A stretch of 64,000 nucleotides of DNA from Tridacna crocea (Eukaryota; Mollusca; Bivalvia; Cardiida; Cardiidae), in assembly GCA_943736015.1 (NCBI GenBank), contig OX031059.1:57051159-57115158 (forward strand). The letters run 5' to 3'. The notes below the pieces were generated by a model. The model saw only the letters and a program-made list of their open reading frames with translations, made no database searches and had not been told where the DNA came from. Both the position numbers and the translations under genes were made by a program. Of this stretch, positions 30,802 through 40,308 are shown one piece after another (position 1 is the first letter of the stretch; every line of letters starts with the position of its first letter).

Positions 30802-31668
30802 ATACCCCAGCAAAACAAATGTTTGCAGGGGTATACTGGAATCAACCTGATTGTCAGTGTGTCCTTCTGCATGTCCGTCTGTATACAAAATACTAGTAAT
30901 TTTGTGTCGCGTACTCCTACAGTTTTCCTTCAATTGTATTGAATCTTGCCACATATACTGATCGTATGTTGAAGATTTGCAAGACGCAATGTTCAAGTGT
31001 CAACTCTTCATTGTTGAGAATTATCTCCCCTTGAACTTGACACTTTTTAGCTCACCTGAGTATGAAGTGCTCATGGTGAGCTTTTGTGGTCGCCCAATGT
31101 CCGTCGTCCATTGTGCGTTGTGCGTTTCCGTCCATCGTTCACAATTTCTTTAAACATCTTCTCCTCCTAAACTACAGGGCTAATCTTGATGAAACTTGGC
31201 AGGGATGTTCCTAACAAAGTTGTTAAAGAGATTGAATTCCAGCCATAACTCTGGTTGCCATGGCAACCAAAAGGAAAATAAGCAAAATCTTGGAAAATCT
31301 TCTCTGAAACTAGAACGTGTAGATTTTTGATGTTTGGTATGTAGCATCTCCTAGTGGACCTCTACCAAGATTGTTCATATGATGCCTCTGGAGTCAAAAC
31401 TGGCCTGGCCCCAGGGGTCACAAGTTTGAAACATAGAAACAAAGGAGGAAAACTTTAAAAATCTTCTCTAAAAGTAGAAGATGCATTTTGCACAGTTACA
31501 TACCTTGTCAGAATTATTTGACCTTGAACTTTGATATTTGGTAGTTATCTTCATTGTAGACCTTTACTGCTTAGTACTCAGGTGAGTGATGTAGGACCAC
31601 AGTGGTCCTCTTGTTTCTGTCAAAGCGCTGGCGGGGGAATAAAGTCACATTCAGTGACAGCTCTAGTT
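30802..31668 (+). mobile_element. HINE-like element (ATACCCC..CTAG) with nested insertion
   Basis: Head hairpin ATACCCCAGCAAAACAAATG / TTTGCAGGGGTAT, then GTCCGTCTG. The tail GGCGGGGGAATAAAGTCACATT..CAGTGACAGCTCTAGT forms a small stem-loop before CTAG. The body is broken at 31048/31615 by another element. The related copy 45882-46168 is uninterrupted at that point. Confidence 0.88.
31049..31614 (+). mobile_element. HINE-like element (AGCTCACCTGAG..CTTGTT), nested
   Basis: Head AGCTCACCTGAGTATGAAG / GTGCTCATGGTGAGC hairpin; GTCCGTCGTCC microsatellite-like stretch; one unit of the CTAGTGGACCTCTACCAAG repeat. Tail CTCAGGTGAGTGATGT + AGGACCACAGTGGTCCT (31593-31609) + CTTGTTT. It lies in the T-run of CACTTTTT/TTCTGTCAAAG of the host element. 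Confidence 0.92.
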
Positions 31669-32084
31669 CTTCCTGTTGGACAACTGAAAAAACAGAGACA
31701 TTACAATGTGAAAACTTTGGTACAGTTATATTAAATAATCAATTGGATCAAAGACTATCCTCAAATCAAGTACTACAGAAAAAATTTTAGCATGTGTATA
31801 ATGATAAATACAATGCATGGTTCATGATCAGAAAAACGCCGAAATGGAACAGATGCATTGTCTTGGTTTTGTGTATAATTCAGACATTGATGTAACTGAA
31901 CTCAATTTGATTCCTTATTCGAACATGACACATAAATTTGGCACTATCAACACAGTGCAACGAAAGCTTGATAAAATCTATGTTATTCTATATAGAGTGA
32001 TGTCATTCTGTATAAACTAAGTTATTCAATGGAATATTATCTGCATCCGCTTTTTACACTAAGTATGAACTTGTTTTCCTTTCA
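31669..32084. other. no gene supported
   Basis: About 415 bp. A 67-codon plus frame (31817-32020) has somewhat protein-like composition but no motif, partner exon or repeat overlap. It is left uncalled. Confidence 0.4.
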
Positions 32085-32306
32085 TTAACCCTTTCTCAAA
32101 CAGCAAATTTTGGACCCGACCAAATTAAAAGCATTTTGCAAATGACAAATTAACAGTCGCTAAAAAGATAATTTGTCTATATTGTAGGGTAGAAAACATT
32201 GTGGGAAAAGGAGAAAATGCTGGTTACCAGCATATTCTCCTTTTGCCACAATTTTTCCAAAAGGCTTTGTTTCCTGACTCGTAAAGATTGTTTGGGAAAG
32301 GGTTAA
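32085..32306 (-). mobile_element. hp-D MITE
   Basis: TTAA 32085-32088 and 32303-32306. Ends CCCTTTCTCAAACAGC and GTTTGGGAAAGGG. The second hairpin half has two changes (CATATTCTCC; TTTTGCCACAAT). Confidence 0.93.
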
Positions 32307-32330
32307 GTGTTGGTCATGTTAGAATTGAAA

Positions 32331-32502
32331 TAATCTTCCTTCCATCATGGTTTATCATTCAATAAACCACACCATGAATTATGAGACACAATGAATAAAC
32401 CACTAAGGCTTTCACCCTAATGTGGATTATTTATTGTGCCTCATAACTTACAACAGTTTACTGTGGTTTATTGATTGATAAACCACATCAGAAAGAAGAT
32501 TA
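32331..32502. mobile_element. foldback MITE (AATCTTC ends)
   Basis: TAATCTTCCTTCCATCATGG and its near-complement ending GAAAGAAGATTA enclose a second inverted set (ATAAACCACA / TGTGGTTTAT; TTATGAGACACAATGAATAA / TTATTTATTGTGCCTCATAA). The whole 172 bp can fold on itself. Flanking TA could be a target duplication. Confidence 0.8.
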
Positions 32503-32600
32503 TATCTGAAATATACAACTGAAATAAAAGAACATTGTAATAATTTGTGACCGTTGTAAAGTGGTAATTTAGAAACAATAAAACAAGTATTTTCCTTGCA

Positions 32601-32835
32601 TTAACCCATTACCACACAATACCAAACTTTTGATGACCCTGAGAAAGAAGCCTTTAGAAAACATTGTGGGAAAAAGAGAAAATGCTGGTAACTAGCATAA
32701 ATTTTTATCCTTTTCCCACAGTGTTTTCTACTCTTCACAAAACAAATTTCAAATTTTCACTCACTTTTATTTTGTCGTCTGCAAATGCTTTAGATTTGGA
32801 CAAGCCTAAAATATTGTCGTTTGGAAATGAGTTAA
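32601..32835 (+). mobile_element. hp-A MITE
   Basis: TTAA 32601-32604 and 32832-32835. A 9-nt insertion at the hairpin centre (AACTAGCATAAATTTTTATCC) breaks the tip. Confidence 0.92.
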
Positions 32836-33099
32836 AAAAAACCTCTATTAATTTTTTGTTATCAGATATTGGTCTTTGGTTTACCACCTTTTTGCAATGT
32901 TTTAGTCAGGCCCGTTTCATCTATACATACTAAAAAGAAAGTCAGACGTGATTATGAAGCCTTTTTGCAGTAATTGAATGGAAGTGTACCTGCTTTTCTT
33001 TTCTGTACAACAAGTAAACGAAAATGATTTATTGGCTGAATGGTGTTTTATGCCACTTTCAACATTATATCAGTTATATCATGGCAACAACTTGCATAT

Positions 33100-33255
33100 T
33101 CATACAGGTTTCATGAGCACTGTTTGGGTTCTGAAGTGTCTTAACCAAGGACTCTTTTGCCACAAACAAAGCACAGTGCATCCAGTGAGGCTTGAATCTG
33201 GGACCTCCAGGTTACATGTACTGTAACACTTTACCACTGAGTAAAGCCAGATCCC
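33100..33255 (-). mobile_element. tRNA-derived SINE
   Basis: Read on the minus strand: GGCTTTACTCAGTGGTAAAG (A-box), then CCAGATTCAAGCCTC (B-box). The body extends through AGAGTCCTTGGTTAAGACAC. Related to 26605-26815. Confidence 0.65.
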
Positions 33256-33717
33256 AAATGAAAATTAATAATTTGTAACCCGTCACACAAAGAGGGACCA
33301 TCTGGGAATTCTGTACATCAATTAGATGAAAACAGATCCACAATAGTGCAGGTTAGTAATAGCTGATAAATCAAAACTTATTGTATAACAAGGTATGATG
33401 ACCATTTTTCATGCAGAAAATATCATCAAAGTGAAACATGTAAACCATGGTCAATTCACAAAGTCCGACCAGGGTTGACAAGTTTCAAAGTTCTCAGAGG
33501 GTTACCCTTTTTGCATGATGGGTCACATTTTCTTTTCAATTCATTTAGAATTTGCACTTAGAACTTGCACTATAGGACATTGGTCTTGAAAACATGTTTA
33601 AGCTCAGGATACATTTTTCCAGAGTTTCATTTGACAAACTGATGTAAAGCCTATGAAAACATTGAGAGAAAACGCTAACTATTTGACATTGAAGACTCCA
33701 GATCAGACTGCACTTTT
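33256..33717. other. no recognisable feature
   Basis: About 460 bp spacer. CCAGATCAGACTGCA at about 33699-33713, just before the HINE head, is one arm of the K palindrome. Confidence 0.45.
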
Positions 33718-34419
33718 TATACCCCCCCAAAACTCTGTTTGGGGGGTATATAGGAGTCAGCTTGTCGGTTGGTCCGTCCGTCGGTCGGTCGGTCTGTAGC
33801 TTTTTGTCCGCTCTGTTTCTCATAAACTACTGGACAAATTTTATTCAAACTTCACAGGTAAACTCAGTATCAAGCAGAGATGTGCATATGAAATGTTGGT
33901 TATGGTTCATTGATTTTTCACTGAGTTCTGGCCCTTTCATGAAATTTCTCGTCCGCTCATTTTCTCATCAACTATTGAACAGATTTGGTTCAAACTACAC
34001 AGATAGACTCAGTATAAAGCAGAGATGTGCATATTTTATTTTGGTTATAGTTTATATAGGTTTCATGGAGTTATGGCCCTTTGATGATTCTGGACAAATT
34101 TCTTTTTCATACTTGAATTTTGTCCGGAGCATATCTCCAAAACTATACTAACTAGGGTTATGAAATTTCATGGGTGGATAGATCTCAACGAGGGGGAGTG
34201 GCTTGCACACGAATCATAACTCTTGCTAGCTTAATTTTTGAGTAATTGCCCTTTGTTGTTTTTCATACTTGAATTTTGTCCGGAGCGTATCTCCAAAACT
34301 ATACTAGCTAGGGTTATGAAATTTCATGGATGGATAGATTTCATCAAGGGGGAGTGCAGTGCACAGGAATCATAACTCTTGCTAGCTTAATATTTGAGTT
34401 ATTGCCCTTTGTTGTTTTT

Positions 34420-36586
34420 AGCTCACCTGAGCACGAAGTGCTCATGGTGAGCTATTGTGATCGTGCTGTGTCCGTCGTCCGTCGTCCGTCGTCAACTTTT
34501 TACCTTGTGTACGCTCTACAGGCCACAGTTTTAGTCGGATACTCATGAAAGTTGGTCAGGATGTTTGTCTCGATAAAATCTCGGACGAGTTCGAAAATGG
34601 GTTATGTGGGGTCAAAAACTAGGTCACTAGGTCAAATCTTAGGAAAACCTTGTGTACGCTCTAGAGGCCGCATTTTGAGTCGGATACTCATGAAAGTTGG
34701 TCAGGATGTTTGTCTTGATGATATCTCGGACGAGTTCGAAAATGGGTCACGTGGGGTCAAAAACTAGGTCATCAGGTCAAATCTTAGAAAAACCTTGTGT
34801 ACGCTCTACAGGCCGCATTTTGAGTCCGATACTCATGAAAGTTTGTCAGGATGTTTGTCTCGATGATATCTCGGACGAGTTCGAAAATGGGTCACGTGGG
34901 GTCAAAAACTAGGTCACCAGGTCAAATCTTAGAAAAACCTTGTGTACGCTCTAGAGGCCGCATTTACAGTCGGATACTCATGAAAGTTGGTCAGGATGTT
35001 TGTCTCGATGATATCTCGGACGAGTTCGAAAGTGGGTCACGTGGGGTCAAAAACTAGGTCACCAGGTCAAATCTTAGAAAAACCTTGTGTACGCTCTAGA
35101 GGCCACATTTTCAGTTGGATACTCATGAAAGTTGGTCAGGATGTTTGTCTGGATGATATCTCGGACGAGTTTGAAAATGGGTCACGTGGAGTCAAAAACT
35201 AGGTCACCAGGTCAAATCTTAGAAAAACCTTTTGTACGCTCTTAGAGGCCACATTTTCAGTCGGATACTCATGAAAAATGGTCAGAATGTTTGTCTGGAT
35301 GATATCTCGGACGAGTTCGAAAATGGGTCACCTGGGGTCAAAAAATAGGTCACCAGGTCAAATCTTAGAAAAACCTTTTGTACGCTCTAGAGGCCACATT
35401 TTCAGTCGGATACTCATGAAAGTTGGTCAGGATGTTTGTCTGGATGATATCTCGGACGAGTTCGAAAATGGGTCACGTGGGGTCAAAAACTAGGTCACCA
35501 AGTCAAATCTTAGAAAAACCTTTCGTACACTCTAGAGGCCACATTTTTAGTTGGATACTCATGAAAGTTGGTCAGGATGTTTGTCTCGATGATATCTCGG
35601 ACGAGTTTGAAAATGGGTCACGTGGGGTCAAAAACTAGGTCACTAGGTCAAATCTTAGAAAAACCTTTTGTACGCTCTAGAGGCCACATTTTCAGTTGGA
35701 TACTCATGAAATGTGGTCAGGATGTTTGTCTGGATGATATCTCGGATGAGTTTGAAAATGGGTCACGTGGGGTCAAAAACTAGGTCACTAGGTCAAATCG
35801 TAGAAAAACCTTTTGTACGCTCTAGAGGCCACATTTTCAGTTGGATACTCATGAAAGTTGGTCAGGATGTTTGCCTGGATGATATCTCGGACAAGAACGA
35901 AAATGGGTCATGTGGGGTCAAAAACTAGGTCACTAGGTCAAATGTTAGAAAAACCTTTTGTAGGCTCTAGAGGCCACATTTTCAGTCCCATACTCTTGTA
36001 AGTTGGTCAGAATGTTTGTCTTGATGATATCTCAGACAGGTTTGAAAATGGGTCAGTGGGGGTTAAAAACTAGGTCACCAGGTCAAATCTTAGAAAAACC
36101 TTGTATATGCTCTGGATGCCACATTTTCAGTCTAACACTCTTGAAAATTAGTCAGAATGTTTGCCTTTATAATATCTTGGATGAGTTTGAAAATGGGTCA
36201 TGTTGGGTCAAAAACTGGGTCAATAGGTCAAATGTTATAAACACCTTTTGTATGCTCTGGAGGACACATTTTCAGTCGGATACTCCTAAAACTTGTTCAT
36301 AATATTTGTCCTGGTGATACCTTGAATGAGTTTGAAAATGGGTCATGTGGAGTCAAAAACTAGGTCAATGGGTCAAATATTAGAAAAACCTTGTGTACAC
36401 TCCAGAGGCTACATTTTCTGCCTGATACTCTTCAGACTTGGTCAGAGTGTTTGTTTTGGTGATGTCTCAAAAGTGTTTGATGATGGGTAATGTCTGATAA
36501 AAAACTAGGTCACTGGGAAACTAGATAGTGCATGTTTGGTCAATAAACTCAGGTGAGCGATTTCAGGGCCATCATGGCCCTCTTGT
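34420..36586 (+). mobile_element. HINE-like element (AGCTCACCTGAG..CTTGTT), nested
   Basis: Head hairpin AGCTCACCTGAGCACGAAG / GTGCTCATGGTGAGC, GTCCGTCGTCCGTCGTCC, a 145-bp array, tail CTCAGGTGAGCGATTTC + AGGGCCATCATGGCCCT (36565-36581) + CTTGTT. Flanks TTGTTGTTTTT / AATACTTGAATTT match uninterrupted units TTGTTGTTTTTCATACTTGAA, placing the insertion in a T-run. Confidence 0.94.
34510..36540 (+). repeat. 145-bp tandem array, ~14 units
   Basis: Unit landmarks are TACGCTCTAGAGGCCACATTT, GGATACTCATGAAAGTTGGT, CAGGATGTTTGTCT, GATATCTCGGACGAG and GGGTCAAAAACTAGGTCAC. The period is a near-constant 145 bp. The central units are very similar; the last four are progressively diverged. Each unit holds a 71-codon open frame that ends in the next unit because 145 is not a multiple of three; these are not genes. 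Two stray monomers occur at 54730-55060 and two at 29808-30060. Confidence 0.95.
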
Positions 36587-37244
36587 TAATACTTGAATTT
36601 GGTCCGGAGCGTATCTCCAAAACTATACTAGCTAAGGTTATGAAATTTCATGGGTGGATAGATCTCACCAAGGGGGAGTGCAATGCACAGGAATCATAAC
36701 TCCTGCTCACTTAATTTTTGAGTTATTGCCCTTTGTCGTTTCTAATATTTGAATTTGGTCCGGTGAATATCTCCAAAACTATACTAGCTAGGGTTATGAA
36801 ATTTCATGGATGGATAGATCTCATCAAGCGGGGGTGCAGTGCATAAGAATCATAACTCCTGCTCCCTTAATTTTTGAGTAATTGCCCTTTGTTGTTTTTC
36901 ATACTTGAATTTTGTCCGGAGCGTATCTCCAAAACTATACTAGCTAGGGTTATGAAATTTCATGGATGGATAGATCTCATCAAGGGTGAGTGCAGTGCAC
37001 AGGAATCATAACTCTTGCTAGCTTAATTTTTGAGTTATTGCCCTTTGTCGTTTTTCATACTTTAATTTGGTCCGGTGTATGCCCCAGCTTAACAACTTGG
37101 GGTAAGACGGGCGTATCTTGCGACAATTTGCCGCTCATGTTCAACTCTTACTTTTGTACTCAACCATTCTGCATTCTGTGACAAAGACCTGTTTGGTGGC
37201 AAGGAGCTGGTGGGGGGTATGATCACGTTGAGTGATAGCTCTAG

Positions 37245-38294
37245 TTTGTCTAGGACTGAAAACCAAAGCACATAAAAGTGTTCATAGCAGAACATTTGAC
37301 AATATAGATCCTGTTTGTTTGTTTTCATTCCTCTGTGAACACACAAAAATGTCTTCATTCCATTTATCTTTCCAAATTGAACAAGTCAAAAAGAATCATG
37401 TGGCAAAAGATTAAGGTTGATACTTTCTATAAGTGTGATTGAAAAGAAATGAATCCTAGAGATTATTCAAGTATCACAAAAGGTTTAATTATCTGGATAG
37501 TGCATCTTGGTTCATTAAAATATGTTAAGAGATATATTTACGCTGAAGAACTTTTTATTTCAAAAGATGTAATCTATCTGTATAAATTACTTTAAAAGCT
37601 TTTCTTTTTTAACTAAACCTATGGCAAAGAGATACATACAATTACAATTACAAAGAAGTATATAATATCACAAAATCATAAAAATGTTGGCAAAATCATA
37701 CTTATTCCTTGCATGCATGATTATGTCAGATGGTCAACTTGTTGGTCTCAACAGTTTTGCTTACCGTGGATTTGTCTGTAAATTTCAGTGCCTTTTGTCA
37801 AGCACCCAAGGTTTTAATGAGCAGGGTACATGTTTACATTATGTGCAAGCATTGTGCAGGGTGCAAGTGTTGTGCAGTGTGCAAGCATTGTGCAGTTTCT
37901 TATGGTATCTTTAGGTGTGGTTTCATTTGCTATCTTTTGGTGACAGGTGGGGACAAAGGGGTACAAAGATTGTTTTTTAACACCACTGCTCAATATTCAT
38001 GTATGCATTGCACAGTCACCACACAGTAGCATTTAAATAGGTGTGCTATATGATTTCTTTTGCTCGAAGTGGCCATCTCAAATCATATGATGTCTGCATG
38101 ATCATCGCTAGGCCTCTGTACAGTTTCAGTCTAGATCTTTGGATACTCTATAATATGGCCATGGATTTGCCATCTTTGACATGTGACAAGGACAAAATTA
38201 TAGAAGCTCCCATGCCTGTAAATTATTGTATTTCTTAAACAGCTGCTATATAGAGGCTGCACGGAAAAAGGAATTCAAGAATCCTTCTTTGGCC
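37245..38294. other. unique sequence with a small 18-bp triplet repeat
   Basis: About 1.05 kb without a gene call. GTGCAAGCATTGTGCAGG is repeated three times head to tail at 37843-37896 (units differ at three positions). Nothing else recognised. Confidence 0.5.
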
Positions 38295-38365
38295 TTAACT
38301 CATTACCAAACTTCATAATTTTAGTCAAGGGTTGTTAAAAGTCAGAACTGTACGGTAGGGGGTTA
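38295..38365 (-). mobile_element. hp-A MITE reduced to its two ends (71 bp)
   Basis: TTAA 38295-38298, CTCATTACCAAACTTCATAA, then directly AAGGGTTGTTAAAAGTCAGA, TACGGTAGGGGG and TTAA 38362-38365. The hairpin and inner arms are completely missing while both termini and TTAA flanks persist. Confidence 0.88.
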
Positions 38366-38565
38366 ATGTTGACCATTTCTTAAGAGAACTTTGAAATTAA
38401 TGGGACATATTGTAAGAAAGCTATGTCACTGTTATACACTGATTCAAGCTGAGTGGAAAAGTAGCACTATCCATAGAAAATTCCATAATCTTTTCTGTAA
38501 TACAGAGCAATGCATTATCTCTGTTGGTAGCCAAAGTCAACAAACTTTCATAACATCCATCTCTA

Positions 38566-38950
38566 TGATTAATTTACCTAACAAACCCTAGTTTTAAGAA
38601 ACCTGAGAAAAAAGTTTTCAGTATGTTATGAGATAACAAGCCTTCTGAAAACATTGTGGGCAAAGGAGAAAATGCAGGTAACCAGCATTTTCTCCTTGTC
38701 CAACAATGTCTAACTAATCTTCCAAAGTCAAATTTTAATTTTTGAGCCACATTGATTTTGTTGTCTGCAAATGCTTTAAATTTTGACAAGTTATTGTTTG
38801 GTAAAGAATTAATAATTTTAAATACTTGTCCCACACTGTTTTTTAATCTTCCAAAGTAAAATTTCAGTTTTTTAGCCACATTCATTTTGTTGTCTGCAAA
38901 TGCTTTAAATTTTGACAAGTCTAAAATCTTATTGTTTGGTAAAGAGTTAA
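38566..38950 (+). mobile_element. hp-A MITE with duplicated right half
   Basis: The left arm carries an extra insertion before the hairpin (TTTTCAGTATGTTATGAGAT). After the first right end (GTTTGGTAAAGAATTAATAA, TTAA 38809-38812) the segment from the second hairpin base through the right end occurs again, ending TTAA 38947-38950, an offset of 138 bp. Confidence 0.9.
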
Positions 38951-39200
38951 TAATTTTAGATGCAATGATTTTGTATTCTGAAAATCTCAAGCATGCTCAA
39001 TTTCACTTAGTGATTGATTTTCAAATCTCTAGCAATAGGGAAACTTTTGTGGTGAATTAGCCAACGTGTAATTTCTTGTAATTTCCTTGTCTTTTCAAAC
39101 ATCATTGGATATGAACATTAACCATTTTGAATTATATGTGAACTCAAAATATGAGCAGTAACTTCTGATCTAAAGAATAGACAGGATTGTTTCATGACAA

Positions 39201-39385
39201 GCCTGTATTCACCAACCACTGCTGATTTCAGCAAGAGTTGAATTCTAGGTCTAGAAAGTTATACAACTTCTGATTGGCCAAATAATTTGGTTTAGCCAAT
39301 CAGAAGTTGTGTTACTTTCAGATTTATTTAATTCTTGAGAATAAAGACTGAAAAGGTTCTAAAGAATGTTTGATGAATAATTATG
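39201..39385. mobile_element. F-type CCAAT foldback, diverged
   Basis: GCCTGTATTCACCAACCACT at the left; palindrome ACTTCTGATTGGCCAAAT / TTTAGCCAATCAGAAGT; eroded right end (AAGAATGTTTGATGAATAA). Confidence 0.85.
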
Positions 39386-39842
39386 GATCCTGGTTGAAAC
39401 TTATGTTTTGTTGATTGTAATGTATTTTACAAAGACTTTTCAAGTATGTGATTTGGTCAGTGAGACATCAGATACCATGTTGAACATGCTCATCAAAATG
39501 CAAACAGAGTGCTGTTATCAAATTACCTTTTATCTTTGATGGTATTTTTTTTATCCTTGGTAGTATTGATGTTTTAATTGTCAATATTTAATCAGTTAAA
39601 ACCTTTTTACTCTCTTTTCAGAAACATAATGTTAAAAGGCAAAAAGACGGAAGATACACATAATATAATGTCACTGGGCTTTTGTCCTAATTCTTCTAAA
39701 GTGCAAAGCACTTCTGTGCTGTGGAGCTTTTGTCCTAGGGGGCCATGTCCAAACCCTGTAGGGTCATTTTTTAATGACTGGAAGTTTCATTTTCATGTAT
39801 TTCACAGTTAAAAGTAGTATTCTTGATAGATCTAGTTCAGTT
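39386..39842. other. no recognisable feature
   Basis: About 450 bp; nothing supported. Confidence 0.45.
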
Positions 39843-39986
39843 TTAACCCTTTACCACACAATTCAGATTTTTAATAACCATTGGGAGAAAAAGTTGCTGA
39901 AACCATTGGGTGAAAAGGAGAGAATGTTGGGATTGTCTTCTTGTCCCACTATGTTTTATTATAACACTACCTCAGACAAAATTTAA
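39843..39986 (+). mobile_element. hp-A MITE, right arm lost
   Basis: TTAA 39843-39846, then CCCTTTACCACACAATTC; an eroded hairpin (GGTGAAAAGGAGAGAATGTTG / CTTCTTGTCCCACTATGTTTT). It meets TTAA 39983-39986, which also begins the next copy. Confidence 0.8.
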
Positions 39987-40284
39987 CTCTTTACCAAACG
40001 ACAAAATTATAGACTGGTCGAAACTGAAAGCATATGCAGACGACAAAATTAACAAACTTAAAAATTGAAATTTGTTTCCAGCAGGGTATAAAACATTGTG
40101 GGAAATGGAGAAAATGCTGGCAAATCAAAAGTGACCCAAAATTTGAAATGTGTTTTGTGAAAGGTAGAAAACATTGTGGAAAAAGGAGAAAATGCTGGTC
40201 AGCAGCATTTTCTCCTTTTCCCACAATGTTTTCTAAAGGCTTTTTTCTCAGGGGCGATTGTGGGATTGTGTGGTAATGGGTTAA
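39983..40284 (-). mobile_element. hp-A MITE with internal duplication
   Basis: TTAA 39983-39986 and 40281-40284. The arm-plus-half-hairpin segment (AAATTGAAATTTGTTTCCAG..GGAGAAAATGCTGG) occurs twice (ending about 40120 and 40198), the same type of event as 8704-8998. The final hairpin is complete. Confidence 0.92.
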
Positions 40285-40308
40285 TCTCAAAACTTAATCC
40301 ACCTTTTT

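Larger units (their letters stand above)
33718..37244 (+). mobile_element. large composite HINE-like element
   Basis: Head hairpin TATACCCCCCCAAA / TTTGGGGGGTATA (33718-33750), then a CGTCGGTCGGTCGG microsatellite. Two ~145-bp units follow (GTCCGCTC.TTTCTCAT; about 33806 and 33951), then a 156-bp array marked by CCGGAGC.TATCTCCAAAAC at 34125, 34281, 36605, 36761, 36917 and a partial at 37073. Tail GGTGGGGGGTATGATCACGTTG..AGTGATAGCTCTAG. A complete second HINE (34420-36586) splits the array. The 156-bp unit shares TTATTGCCCTTTGTT with the array at 4.2-5.1 kb. This matches the architecture described for bivalve 'pearl'-like and Helentron-associated elements. Confidence 0.88.

Noticed and set aside
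31817-32020. 67-codon plus-strand frame with mixed composition
   Set aside because: No motif, no splice or promoter context, and its length is expected by chance in 64 kb.
34552-36302. A family of 71-residue 'proteins' ending FENGSRGVKN
   Set aside because: One per 145-bp tandem unit; each frame runs out because the period is not a multiple of three. The unit lies between the head and tail hairpins of a non-coding HINE.
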